Made by a program: the position numbers and the translations under genes. A stretch of DNA of 64,000 bases from Victivallis sp. Marseille-Q1083 (GTDB lineage Bacteria > Verrucomicrobiota > Lentisphaeria > Victivallales > Victivallaceae). The stretch lies in NCBI RefSeq assembly GCF_903645315.1, contig NZ_CAHJXL010000001.1:3007501-3071500 (forward strand), given 5' to 3'. The notes beneath the pieces were generated by a model that did no database searches, was not told where the DNA came from, and saw only the letters and a program-made list of their open reading frames with translations. This document shows, piece after piece, positions 24,825 through 33,881 of this stretch. Numbering within the stretch: the first letter of the stretch is position 1; each line of letters begins with the position of its first letter.

Positions 24825-25430
24825 TCAGGTCCGGTTGCCGGTCCGGCGCCAGCCGGTCTGCACCAGCCAGTCGTGGTATTGCCGCCGGTGGCGGGCCAGC
24901 GTTTCGCGGTCGGGGATGAAATCCTGTTCGCGGCGGAAACGGTCGGTTTGTTCCGCCAGCGGGCACAAACCGAGTTTCCGCCGCCGGCGGTCGACGGCGG
25001 CCAAATCGTCGCAGGCTACCGGCGCCATCCGGCCGTCATCGTCCCAGTCGAACTGGGTGCCGTAACGCTGCGGTTTGCCTTCATACATGTTGATGCGGTC
25101 TTCGAGGTAAGCGAGGTCCCGGGGGGAGATTTCGCCGGCCGGCAACCGGCGCAGCAGCCGCAGCATTTTTCTCATGAAATCCGGCCGGCCGATGGCGTGC
25201 TGGATGATCAGCCAGGCGGCGTTGGAAGCGTCGGCGCCGACCTTGGCGATCGTCGGGTAACCGATGACATCGATGATCGCTTCCAGCCGGCTGGAATTTT
25301 CCCGGTGGAGTTGTTCCATTTCGGGACAGTAACCGTCATACAATCTGCCGGCCTCCAGCAATTGCTGCCGGACGGCGAAGTCGTGTTCCCGGCGTTGAAT
25401 CAATTCCCGGGCGATTTCCTCAAAACACAT
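24825..25430 (-). CDS. DUF6624-like protein
   Basis: The 201-residue protein contains the conserved run seen in DUF6624: YPTIAKVGADASNAAWLIIQ, then GEISPRDLAYLEDRI and NMYEGKPQRYGTQ. No signal peptide, so it acts in the cytoplasm. The start at 25430 has AAGGAA upstream; the frame is open further but unsupported. Its function is not known to me. It lies alone between the kinase and FAD oxidoreductase genes, in the same direction. Confidence 0.7.
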   Translation of the reverse strand: MCFEEIARELIQRREHDFAVRQQLLEAGRLYDGYCPEMEQLHRENSSRLEAIIDVIGYPTIAKVGADASNAAWLIIQHAIGRPDFMRKMLRLLRRLPAGEISPRDLAYLEDRINMYEGKPQRYGTQFDWDDDGRMAPVACDDLAAVDRRRRKLGLCPLAEQTDRFRREQDFIPDRETLARHRRQYHDWLVQTGWRRTGNRT

Positions 25431-25594
25431 ATTCCGTTCCTTCTGGCGATACGATGTCGAACGTCCGGGAAAATAGAAACCCCGGCAACAGGTTTTGCAA
25501 ATCTGGCGCCGTTTTTTTTCGGGAAAGAATGAACATTTCCGGAGCTCCGACCAACCCGGCCCGCCAGGTGGAAGGCCGGAGGGGGAAGGCGCGG

Positions 25595-26905
25595 TTACGG
25601 CGAAAGCCGCGCCCCCATTGCGCAGAGTTCGGCCCGGATCTGCCTGCCGTCGAGTTCGGCCGGAGAACAACGGCCGGCAACCGCCGCGGCGGCGGCGACG
25701 CCGGCCGCCTGGCCGAGCGAACAGACCGGCGGCATGACCCGGATGCTGCTGTGCAGCGCGTGATCGACCGAAATGCAGCGGCTGCCGATCAACAGGTTGT
25801 CGCAATCGGCCGGCACGATGCAGCCGTAAGGTATTTCATAGAATTCCCGGTCGCTCATCATCATGATTTCGGTGCCGCTGCCGGTCGGGTTGTGGATGTC
25901 GATCGGATAATTGCAACGGGCGATGGCATCCGGAAACTTGCTGCGCCGTTCGAAATCGCTCCGGGTCAGGTAGGCCAGTCCGCGGATCCGCCGGCTTTCC
26001 CGGACGCCGAGCTGTACTGCCTGCGACACCAGTTCAGCCTGTTCGAAACCCGGGATGGTCCGGCGCAGCCAGTGCAGCAGTTCGCGTTCCTGGCGGTGGG
26101 CGATCCGGGTCGCTTCGGCGAAGCTGACGCCGTCGGTGGCATCGTGCTTCAGAATGCGGGTCGTGTTGAAATGGACGACATCGTCAGTGGCGCCGGGGAA
26201 GATCAGGATATTCTCCCGCGGGCAACTGAGCGTCCCGTCCTGCTGGGCCTGCCGGTAGGCGCATTCCATCGCCTGGCGCCATTGCGGGTCGAACAGGCCG
26301 CCGGGCGGCAACTGAACCGGCGCCAGTTTGAAACAGAGTGTCATCGGCTGGCAATAGCCTTCGCGGTTGCCCAGCTCGAAACGGCAGCCGAACCGGGCGG
26401 CCAGGTCGCCGTCGCCGGTTGAATCGACGTAAACGGCGGCGCGAATGCCGACCGGGCCGGAACGGGAGACGCCGATTAGCGCGTCGATGCGGCGTTCCTG
26501 CCGCTGGACGCCGATCAGCTCGTGGCCGTAGAGAATTTCAACTCCGGCGGCTTCCAGCAATTCTTCGGCGGCCAGCGCCGCATATTCCTTGTGGATGAAA
26601 AAATCCTCCTGCCACGGATGTTGCCGCCGGCGTCCGTCGGCATAATAACTCGACATTTTCTGCCGCCATTCTTCATAAATCGGCGCGTCGAGGCTGATGC
26701 CGTCGACATGGTTGCCCATGAACGGGGAGATTTCGCCGACGGCTGCCATGCCGCCGACTACGCCGTATCGTTCCAGCAGCACGACCCGGGCGCCGCGGCG
26801 GGCCGCCATGATGGCGGCGCCGAGTCCTCCGGGACCGCCGCCGACCACCGCGACATCGGTTTGACGGATGATCGGAAATTCCGTGGTAAATTTTGCCGTT
26901 TCCAT
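25595..26905 (-). CDS. FAD-dependent oxidoreductase (FAD_oxidored family)
   Basis: The 436-residue protein has the dinucleotide-binding motif VAVVGGGPGGLGAAI at residues 18-32, followed by RVVLLERYGVVGGMA, and the second FAD contact YVDSTGDGDLAARFG near residue 160. C-terminal GQAAGVAAA also fits. Proteins of this family often appear in polysaccharide-use regions of Lentisphaerota and Planctomycetota; the substrate is unknown. GAGGAA lies 6 bases before the ATG. It is divergent from the AraC regulator, which likely controls it. Confidence 0.82.
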   Translation of the reverse strand: METAKFTTEFPIIRQTDVAVVGGGPGGLGAAIMAARRGARVVLLERYGVVGGMAAVGEISPFMGNHVDGISLDAPIYEEWRQKMSSYYADGRRRQHPWQEDFFIHKEYAALAAEELLEAAGVEILYGHELIGVQRQERRIDALIGVSRSGPVGIRAAVYVDSTGDGDLAARFGCRFELGNREGYCQPMTLCFKLAPVQLPPGGLFDPQWRQAMECAYRQAQQDGTLSCPRENILIFPGATDDVVHFNTTRILKHDATDGVSFAEATRIAHRQERELLHWLRRTIPGFEQAELVSQAVQLGVRESRRIRGLAYLTRSDFERRSKFPDAIARCNYPIDIHNPTGSGTEIMMMSDREFYEIPYGCIVPADCDNLLIGSRCISVDHALHSSIRVMPPVCSLGQAAGVAAAAAVAGRCSPAELDGRQIRAELCAMGARLSP

Positions 26906-26950
26906 TTTTTCCTCATAAATTTGGCGTTTGACGATTCCGGTACTACAATA

Positions 26951-26961
26951 AGTATAGCAAA
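26951..26961 (-). promoter_or_regulatory. Extended -10 element upstream of the FAD oxidoreductase
   Basis: TTTGCTATACT on the minus strand is identical to the -10 regions at 6931 and 37166. No good -35 box is present, which suits a promoter needing an activator such as the divergent AraC protein. Confidence 0.5.
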
Positions 26962-27045
26962 TTTTTAGCGGTTCGACCAGAGGGAAAATGGTCGAAAAAG
27001 TTGCGTGAAACGCTATTTAAACCGTAATAACTGGTAAAAGCGATT

Positions 27046-27885
27046 ATGGAATCTGAAATGGAATGGGCCATCCGCTGTTTCGAACGCTGGAGTGAAACGC
27101 GGGTTGCCCTGTACGATCATTCCGGAGAATTCGGTCTGCTGTTGGGGCCGGAACGGTTCGTGCACCGGCATGTGCCCTGCCGCCAGGCCAAGGAGTATGA
27201 CGAACGGCGCTGCATTCGATTCGACCAGACTGCCGTGGCGCGGGAGCTCTGGCGGCAGCCGCGCGGCCTGCTGAAACTCTGTCACGGCGGTTTGCTGGAA
27301 TGGGTGGCGCCGCTGTTTGTCGACGGCCGCTTGAAATTGATTCTGAACGCCGGCTGGCGTTGCCCGCCGGAGAAGGAATTGGCCGGCTATACGCTGCTGG
27401 CCGACCGGCGGCTGGTGCTGACCGGACGCCGGGTCGAAGCCGATGAACTGGAGTGGATTATGGAAGGTTTGCGCCAGTTGGCCGCCCGGTTGGGGCAGTT
27501 GTCGCTTGCGGCGCTGCGGCCGCCGGAGGCGGTTTCCAGGCAGATGAAAATCCACGCGTTCCTGCTGCGGCGCTGCCGGGAAAAAATCGGCATCGCCGAA
27601 TTGGCCGCGGCGCTGCATTTGAGCGAAAGCCGGGTGGTTCACGTCGTCCGGGAGGAGACCGGCTGCGGATTCCGGGAACTGTTGACCGGCTACCGGCTGC
27701 GGCTGGCCGCCGTGCAGTTGCAGGCATCCGACCAGCCGGTGCCGGAGGTGGCGTCGAACTGCGGATTTGGCGACGTCGCCAATTTTCACCGCAGCTTCAA
27801 GCGTTTTTTCGGCCAGACGCCGCTCAAGTACCGCCGCCTTTGCCGGAAGGCCGCACCGCCGGATGCGCCGGCGAAAATGTCGTGA
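27046..27885 (+). CDS. AraC-family regulator with N-terminal PocR-like sensor domain
   Basis: The 279-residue cytoplasmic protein has an N-terminal region (about 10-150) resembling a PocR sensor domain (LKLCHGGLLEWVAPLFVDGR), and a C-terminal double helix-turn-helix (about 170-270): IGIAELAAALHLSESRVVHV and the second signature VPEVASNCGFGDVANFHRSF with FFGQTPLKYRR. It is transcribed away from the FAD oxidoreductase and towards the secreted esterase, either of which may be a target. The ligand is likely to be a sugar or degradation product, by context only. Confidence 0.85.
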   Translation: MESEMEWAIRCFERWSETRVALYDHSGEFGLLLGPERFVHRHVPCRQAKEYDERRCIRFDQTAVARELWRQPRGLLKLCHGGLLEWVAPLFVDGRLKLILNAGWRCPPEKELAGYTLLADRRLVLTGRRVEADELEWIMEGLRQLAARLGQLSLAALRPPEAVSRQMKIHAFLLRRCREKIGIAELAAALHLSESRVVHVVREETGCGFRELLTGYRLRLAAVQLQASDQPVPEVASNCGFGDVANFHRSFKRFFGQTPLKYRRLCRKAAPPDAPAKMS

Positions 27886-27958
27886 ATTTTCCGGATCGGC
27901 GACGTGTAAATCGTTGGCGGAACACTTATAGTATGCGATAAACAGGAAGGAAAAGAGA

Positions 27959-29017
27959 ATGAAAAAATTATTTTCAGCGATGGCGGTGCTGGCCACGACG
28001 GCGCTGGCGGCCGGCGAATTGGAATTTACTTATACGAACAGTTACGACGGCAGCGAGCAACTGGCGCTCGGCTATGTGCCGCAATCGTACTCGCCGGAGC
28101 AGGCGGTGCCGCTGGTGCTGCTGGCCCATTCGGCCGGTTGCGACCGGACCCAGGCGCGGAACCTGGGATATTACGAGACGGCGGAAAAAGAAAACTTCAT
28201 CGTCGTCTGTCCGGAGCTGCACGGTGAATACAATCCCGGGCAGACCTCGTTCGCGGCGCTGCCGGCGCAGTACGATATGCTGGATGCGATGCATTACATG
28301 CTCGAACATTACAACATCGACCGGACCCGCATTTATGTCGACGGCCGTTCGATGGGCGGCATGATGGCGGCGCTGTTGGGCTTGAAGCATCCGGACAAAT
28401 TCGCCGCGGTGATGGCCGGCCAGGGCATTTACGAGATGAAGGACTGGGGCGGGGATTGGGTCCGGGAGTTCGGCGGCACCATAGAAGAAAAGCCGTTTGC
28501 CTATGCCCGCCGCTCGGCGATCAACTTTGCCCGCAACGGCCGTTACTTGCCGGTGTTCCTCTGGCACGGCACCAACGATACCTGGGTGCCGGTCGAGCAG
28601 GCCGACAACTTCTTTGACGAACTGAAAAAGTTCAATAAATACCAGACGCCGGTATTCTACCGGGTCGCGTCTTCACATTGCGAGATGAATTATCCGCCGC
28701 AATGGATCTACGACCAGTTGAAGACCTATCAGAACGTCCCGGAAAACGGTTTCGATTGTTCCACCCGTTTTTTCCGGGAGCTTGATTTGATTACCGACGA
28801 GGATGGCGAAATCTTTTATCTCGGTTTCAAAAAGGCCAACCCGGACGAATTCATCGAATTGCAGGCGGTGCTGGATGACGAGGGGGCATTGGTCATCCGC
28901 AGCGTCAATGCCGCGGAAATCACCGTCAACGAAGCGGAAATTCCGTTCCCGGTCACATCGGTCACCGTCGATCCCGGCGTCAAGTTGCAGCGTTTGCCCC
29001 GGCCGGCCCGAAAGTAG
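27959..29017 (+). CDS. Secreted alpha/beta-hydrolase (PHB-depolymerase/feruloyl-type esterase)
   Basis: The 352-residue protein has a signal peptide (about 1-18) and an alpha/beta-hydrolase fold. The nucleophile elbow is DGRSMGGMM (Ser131), the acid is Asp207 in WHGTNDTW, and the base is His240 in SSHCEM. These match PHB-depolymerase-like esterases that remove feruloyl or acetyl groups from plant polysaccharides. Residues after about 290 form a short C-terminal beta domain. AGGAAGG precedes the ATG. It lies next to the GH and AraC genes and converges on the GH3 remnant. Confidence 0.8.
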   Translation: MKKLFSAMAVLATTALAAGELEFTYTNSYDGSEQLALGYVPQSYSPEQAVPLVLLAHSAGCDRTQARNLGYYETAEKENFIVVCPELHGEYNPGQTSFAALPAQYDMLDAMHYMLEHYNIDRTRIYVDGRSMGGMMAALLGLKHPDKFAAVMAGQGIYEMKDWGGDWVREFGGTIEEKPFAYARRSAINFARNGRYLPVFLWHGTNDTWVPVEQADNFFDELKKFNKYQTPVFYRVASSHCEMNYPPQWIYDQLKTYQNVPENGFDCSTRFFRELDLITDEDGEIFYLGFKKANPDEFIELQAVLDDEGALVIRSVNAAEITVNEAEIPFPVTSVTVDPGVKLQRLPRPARK

Positions 29018-29048
29018 AAACGGCTGACGCAGTCAAGCCGGAAGTGGG

Positions 29049-29987
29049 TTATTGGGTGCCGGCCGCTTCGCGTTTCAAGACCAGTTCCAGCACCCGTTTG
29101 GCGCCGCGTTCCAGATCGGTCCGGGTCAATTCTCCGGCATGCAGTGCCGCCAGTAAACCGTCAGGCTGGCCGTTCGGCATTTTGACATCGCTGCCGGCTT
29201 TGATTTCCAGCGTTTGCAGGCTGTTGTTGCCCCAATCGGTCATCACCAGGCCGTCATAGTGCCATTCCTGCCGCAGGATTCCGGTCAGCAGTTCCCGGTT
29301 TTCGGCCGTTTCGCGGCCGTTGACTTTGTTGTAGGAGGACATGATGCACCAGGGAGCCGCCTCCTGAATGGCAATCCGGAACCCTTTGAGATAGATTTCA
29401 CGCAACGCCCGCTCGGAAACCCGGCTGTCACTGTTCGTGCGGTTGTTTTCCTTGTTGTTGGCGACGAGGTGCTTCAGCGTGACGCCGACGCCGTTGCTCT
29501 GGGCTCCTCTGGTCAGGCCGGCGGCGATTTTGCCGCTGAGAACCGGATCTTCGGAATAGTATTCAAAGTTTCGGCCGCACAGCGGGTTGCGATGAATATT
29601 CATGCCCGGAGCGAGCCAGATGTCCAGGCCGTTCAATCCGGCTTCGGCGGCAACGGCCCGGCCGATCTGTTCGGCCAGATCCGGATCCCAACTGCTGGCG
29701 ATGGCTACGGCGCAGGGCCAGGCGGTGGCGGCTTCCGCCAGACGGACGCCGGCCGGTCCGTCGAAAGTTTCGACTCCCCGGCTGCCGAAATCCTCCAGCA
29801 CGCCGATTCGACCGGTCGCCCAAGGTTTGTCGCTCGGAGCGCCGCCGGCCAGCCTCGCCAGATCGGCGTCGGACAGTTGAGCCAGAAAATCGTCCAGTTG
29901 TTCCGGATGACCGACGAGTTCCGCATTTTCCTTCTGAATTTCCGCCTTTGGAATTCTTGTTTCACCGGTCCGGCCGAAAGAGGCATT
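29049..29987 (-). pseudogene. Truncated inverted-order GH3 beta-glucosidase (catalytic half only)
   Basis: The open frame gives a GH3 TIM-barrel domain: ETFDGPAGVRLA, LAPGMNIHRNPLCGRNFEYY, TLKHLVANNKENNR, SERALREIYLKGF, and MTDWGNN with the nucleophile Asp. It ends soon after, as in GH3 enzymes whose catalytic domain is C-terminal. The preceding alpha/beta domain (about 450 residues) is missing. The frame runs upstream only to a TGA at 29988-29990, inside the end of the neighbouring gene, with no ATG; the first possible start is a GTG at 29801, too late to be useful. A deletion joined this remnant to the upstream gene. Confidence 0.82.
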
Positions 29988-32613
29988 TCACCGCCGCCGT
30001 CTGCTGCGGTTCCAGCGTCACCGCAAAGCCGTTGCCGGTCAATTCCGGCTCGCTGTCGCCGAATATCGCTTCGATCTCCTGCGCCGCCGGCAGGGCGGAA
30101 TGAACAGTGAAGCGCCGCCGGCGTTTCCCGGCGTTGTGCAGTGCGAAAATCACTTCGCCGTCGTCCGGCTGCCCGTAGCGTTCGATCCGCAAATCCGGCG
30201 AATCGCCCACCGCCGCCGTCACCGGCTGCCAGTGCAGCGCGTGCATTTGATCCAGCACCGGCACCATCGGGCGCAGGTATTCGAGCCGGGCGTCCCGCCC
30301 CGGATAGATGCCCCACAACAGGTGGTATTCGACGCTGGCTTTCGACGGGTCGGCGTAATACGGCACGTAAGTGACGGTTTTATTGCCGGCCAGCATCCGG
30401 AATTTCGCCGGATCGGGAACGAACAGGTTTTCGACGCCGAACACATCCAGTTGCGGCGCGGCGAAGGCGAACTCCCCGAATACGTTGGCGAAGATCATCA
30501 TGCCTTCCGGGCGGTAGCGCGCCGCCAGCGTGTTCAGAAAATCGACGGCCGGAAGCGTATTTTTGTTCATCAGTTGTTTGCTGTCCGGGTCGAAGCTCAA
30601 CGGATAGCGCGCGAAGCGGAAATTTTCCCGGCGGTAATCGTTCGGAAACGGTCCGAAATCCGGGAAACAATCCAGCGCGATGCCGTCGAAGCCGCGTTCG
30701 TATTCGGCGGTAATTTTCTGCAGGGCCGGCTCGATGACCGTTTCGAGGTTCACCTGGCCTTTGCCGTCCGGAATGGCCGGCGACAGATTGCACGGAATCA
30801 TCGCGCCGAAGCCGCTGTCGAAAATCCAGTCGCCGCGCCAGCCGAGGTTGAGGATCATTTCGCCGTCGGCGGAATATTGACCGCTGCTTTCCGCCGCTTT
30901 CAGCAATGCGGTGATGAACCGCTGATTGGCGGCCGGGTCGTCCGGCGCCCCGCTGTAAGGATGGCCGCAATGCGAGTTTTTGGTGTAATGCAGTTGATTG
31001 AATTTGTCCCATTCGTCCGGGTCCTGGGCGATCAGCTTGGTCAGCCGTGCCATCGTCTGCGCATTGGTCGGCGACGTGTAGTCTCCCATGCTGAACTGCA
31101 AGAATTGCGGTTCGATGTAGAGCAGGTTCTTGATGCCGTTGTCGGCGCTGCGCCGGAACGATTCCCGGTCGTCTTCCAGGGCTGTCCAGTTGAACCGGAA
31201 GCCGCCGTCGAGGATTGCCGGCAGCGTCTGGCCGGATTTTTCCCGGAAGTAGGTCAATTCCCAACTGCCGCCGTGGCCGATCCGGTCGGCGAAATATTCC
31301 GGAAAGATTCCGTAATATTTTTCGCAGATGCTCCGCAGACCCCAGGCCGGGTCGCCCTGGAAAAGCAGCGCTTTGAATTCCGCCTGCCGCAGCGAGCGGC
31401 CGTCGACGGCCCTGATATCGGCCAGGCCCAGGTTGAAGGCGACATAAATGACGCCGGCGGCCGGATTGAAGTTGAAATGGCAGTCGGTCGGCTGGCCGAG
31501 GTCGACGGCCAGCGCCAGATTCGCGGCTGGCCCGGCCAGCGAACAGAACGGGTAATCGTTCAACTGCGGTTCGTACGGTCCGGCCTGGGCCGCGTCAGTC
31601 GCGTCGATCGAACGGTTCAAGCCGTAATACCAGCGGCTGCCGTCGCAGCGGACCGGCAATGCCCAATAGACGGTGACGGCCCGGTCCGCCGGGTTGAGCG
31701 ATTCGACCGTGCCGCTCAGCTCCAGATAGTCGTCCCGGACTGTTACACTCGCCTCGAAACGCAGTTGCAGCTCCTCCAGCTCGGCTTGCTGGGTCAGCTT
31801 GCCCGCTTCGAGTTCGACGTTGCCGCCGACCGGCTGAATCGCGCCGGAGGATTCGGCATCGCGCACCAGCCAGCCGGTCGGAAAATTCCTGATGGTACTG
31901 AGCGTCTGCCCGGAGTTGCTGACCTCGCCGACCATGCCGTCGGTTCTGAACTGCAGCGACAGACCGTCGGCGGTGGTCAGATTGCCGAGCGCGCCGACCG
32001 GCGCCGGTTTTGACGGGGCGACAACTTCCCGGTCGAACAGCAGTTCGCCGTCATCGGCGCCTTTGAGCCGGATCGAATGAACCCGGAAGGTGTATTCGTG
32101 CGGGTAGCTGTAGGGTCGTTCATACAGGTAAACGTCGATTTTATCGACTTTGCCGCGCTGCATCGGCGTCAAATCGGCTGCAACCGTTCGAATCGCGCCG
32201 GTCCTGACCGGCAGCAGGCCGCTGGTTTGTTGGATGATTTCGAACTGAGCCGAATTTTCCTGGCAGAACGTTTCATCATAGAGGCAGACGACGATGTTCT
32301 TGCCGTTTGCCACGATATCCGGATTGCTCGAGGTCAATTCCAGCTCCAGTTCCAGCTTCTGGTAGCGCCGCAGATCCAGCGGCTCCGGCAGCACGCAGCT
32401 CAGGCGCGGATAACTTTCGCCGCCGCCGTCGGCTTCCGCTTCGACCAGGAGGCCATTGCCGTCGAGCGGCTTGGCGGTGAGCGCCATGCCGCCTTCGGCT
32501 TCCGGCCGCCATTGAAACGGTTTGTCCAGCAGATCAAGTTCGGCTGCCGGGGCCGCCGCCCCGAACGCGGCCAGGCCGCCGAGCACCAGCAGTTTTAACA
32601 GTCGTTTGCTCAT
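29962..32613 (-). CDS. Large secreted protein, probable unclassified glycoside hydrolase
   Basis: The 883-residue protein has a signal peptide (about 1-23), beta-sandwich-like N-terminal regions (about 25-420), a probable TIM-barrel region (about 425-790) and a C-terminal beta domain. Segments such as KYYGIFPEYFADRIGHGGSW and YERGFDGIALDCFPDFGPF look like the barrel of glycoside hydrolases, where acidic residues at strand ends are catalytic; I cannot assign a family. Its last codons lie beside the GH3 remnant. The prepilin-like gene ends 8 bases upstream, so the two are probably cotranscribed. Confidence 0.65.
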   Translation of the reverse strand: MSKRLLKLLVLGGLAAFGAAAPAAELDLLDKPFQWRPEAEGGMALTAKPLDGNGLLVEAEADGGGESYPRLSCVLPEPLDLRRYQKLELELELTSSNPDIVANGKNIVVCLYDETFCQENSAQFEIIQQTSGLLPVRTGAIRTVAADLTPMQRGKVDKIDVYLYERPYSYPHEYTFRVHSIRLKGADDGELLFDREVVAPSKPAPVGALGNLTTADGLSLQFRTDGMVGEVSNSGQTLSTIRNFPTGWLVRDAESSGAIQPVGGNVELEAGKLTQQAELEELQLRFEASVTVRDDYLELSGTVESLNPADRAVTVYWALPVRCDGSRWYYGLNRSIDATDAAQAGPYEPQLNDYPFCSLAGPAANLALAVDLGQPTDCHFNFNPAAGVIYVAFNLGLADIRAVDGRSLRQAEFKALLFQGDPAWGLRSICEKYYGIFPEYFADRIGHGGSWELTYFREKSGQTLPAILDGGFRFNWTALEDDRESFRRSADNGIKNLLYIEPQFLQFSMGDYTSPTNAQTMARLTKLIAQDPDEWDKFNQLHYTKNSHCGHPYSGAPDDPAANQRFITALLKAAESSGQYSADGEMILNLGWRGDWIFDSGFGAMIPCNLSPAIPDGKGQVNLETVIEPALQKITAEYERGFDGIALDCFPDFGPFPNDYRRENFRFARYPLSFDPDSKQLMNKNTLPAVDFLNTLAARYRPEGMMIFANVFGEFAFAAPQLDVFGVENLFVPDPAKFRMLAGNKTVTYVPYYADPSKASVEYHLLWGIYPGRDARLEYLRPMVPVLDQMHALHWQPVTAAVGDSPDLRIERYGQPDDGEVIFALHNAGKRRRRFTVHSALPAAQEIEAIFGDSEPELTGNGFAVTLEPQQTAAVKCLFRPDR

Positions 32614-32621
32614 GATGTTGC

Positions 32622-33365
32622 TTACCAGCCGTATTTGCCGCTCTTGTTGTGCGTCACGCTGTAGCCGGGAAACGCCAGCCCCCAGGTGCGGAAATCCTGC
32701 GCGTAGGAGTCGTTGTACCCCTGATTTTCGACGTGGCCGTCGGCGAAGGCCAGATTGTGGCGTCTGCCGTGCTGTTTGAAGAAACCCTCCTGCGTCCAGC
32801 CGTCGTTCACCGCCATGTAGTACATATTCGCATCGATGATCTTCCAGCCGTAATCGTCATCCATCAGCGTCATCATCACCGACGGGCTGCCCAGCTCGGT
32901 CGTCTTGGTCGGCGCCACATTCGGCACCGACCAGCCGCCCATCCGGGAAGCGCCGGCGATTTCCGCGTTGTAACCATAACCGCCGGTGATGCTGGTATTC
33001 GCTTCGGCCGGGCAGTGGTAGAGGTCCAGCGAGCCGTTGTAGGGATGGATCAAATCCATGAAGCTCTCGTACCAGCCGGCATTTTCCGACAGGGAAACTG
33101 AAAACATCATGTTGTGGCCCGGCATCGCTTCGTCGTCGGTGGTCGTGTATTTGGTCGGGTCCGGCCGGTAGATCGGAAACATGTCCTCGTAATCCATCGC
33201 ATACATCGTCGTGGCCAGAGCCAGTTGTTTCAGATTGCCGACGCATTTGATCTGCTGGGCTTTGGCTTTCGCCTTGCCGAGGGCCGGCAGCAGCATCGAA
33301 GCGAGGATGGCGATGATGGCGATCACGACCAGCAGTTCGATCAAAGTAAAGCGGTACTTCTTCAT
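32622..33365 (-). CDS. Prepilin-type N-terminal cleavage/methylation domain protein
   Basis: The 247-residue protein begins [20 protein letters not shown], the type IV prepilin signal with the conserved Glu after the cleavage site and a long hydrophobic helix. Near the end, [12 protein letters not shown] is the DG motif seen in the large families of such proteins in Lentisphaerota and Planctomycetota. They are thought to be pseudopilins or surface proteins; the role is unknown. It stands between the NamZ fragment and the large secreted protein. The gene is the best phylum marker in the window. Confidence 0.88.
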   Translation of the reverse strand: MKKYRFTLIELLVVIAIIAILASMLLPALGKAKAKAQQIKCVGNLKQLALATTMYAMDYEDMFPIYRPDPTKYTTTDDEAMPGHNMMFSVSLSENAGWYESFMDLIHPYNGSLDLYHCPAEANTSITGGYGYNAEIAGASRMGGWSVPNVAPTKTTELGSPSVMMTLMDDDYGWKIIDANMYYMAVNDGWTQEGFFKQHGRRHNLAFADGHVENQGYNDSYAQDFRTWGLAFPGYSVTHNKSGKYGW

Positions 33366-33431
33366 CTTCTTATTCTCCTTGGTTGGAAAGTTGTTTTTTT
33401 ATTGTATTTCATGAAGCGGCGACCAATTTTT

Positions 33432-33881
33432 TCAATCTGCATAACCCTCCGGATATAAATAATAATGGATATTTTTCTCCCCGTTCAGAGCCCTGCCGCG
33501 CCGCGTATCAATGTCTTTGAGCGCCGCTTCCGAGGTACCCCGGTCGTCTCCGGAAAACAGGGAATAAACCGGCAGTCCGGGACGCTGATCCGTTTGGTTG
33601 TCCACCGGAGTCCCGGCTCCGACGTTGCCGCGGATTCCATGTTCCGGTCCGAACCGTGCCGTCAGTTCGACTCCTTCGGCGGCATAAAGCAGGTCGATGG
33701 CGGAGTGCAGTGCCGAATTGACGCCGGTCGGATTGGTGATCAAGCCGACCCGTTTGCCGCTGACTGAATCCAGAAATTTCTCGAAGAAAACTTCCACCGG
33801 CGGTTTGAATTTGGCGTCCGTCGCCGTCAATCCCGGGATCAATCCAGTCATAAGCAGCAATGCTGTGATAAACTTTTTCAT
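33432..33881 (-). pseudogene. Truncated NamZ-like (DUF1343) exo-N-acetylmuramidase
   Basis: After a signal peptide the frame gives KRVGLITNPTGVNSALHSA, IDLLYAAEGVELTARFGPEH and GIRGNVGAGTPVDNQT, the start of DUF1343/NamZ proteins, which remove N-acetylmuramic acid from peptidoglycan fragments and are normally about 400 residues. Similarity breaks after LKDID near residue 125 and the frame ends at residue 149 with an unrelated tail. So about two thirds of the enzyme is missing. The start at 33881 is set by the ATGA overlap with the LacI gene. Confidence 0.78.
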
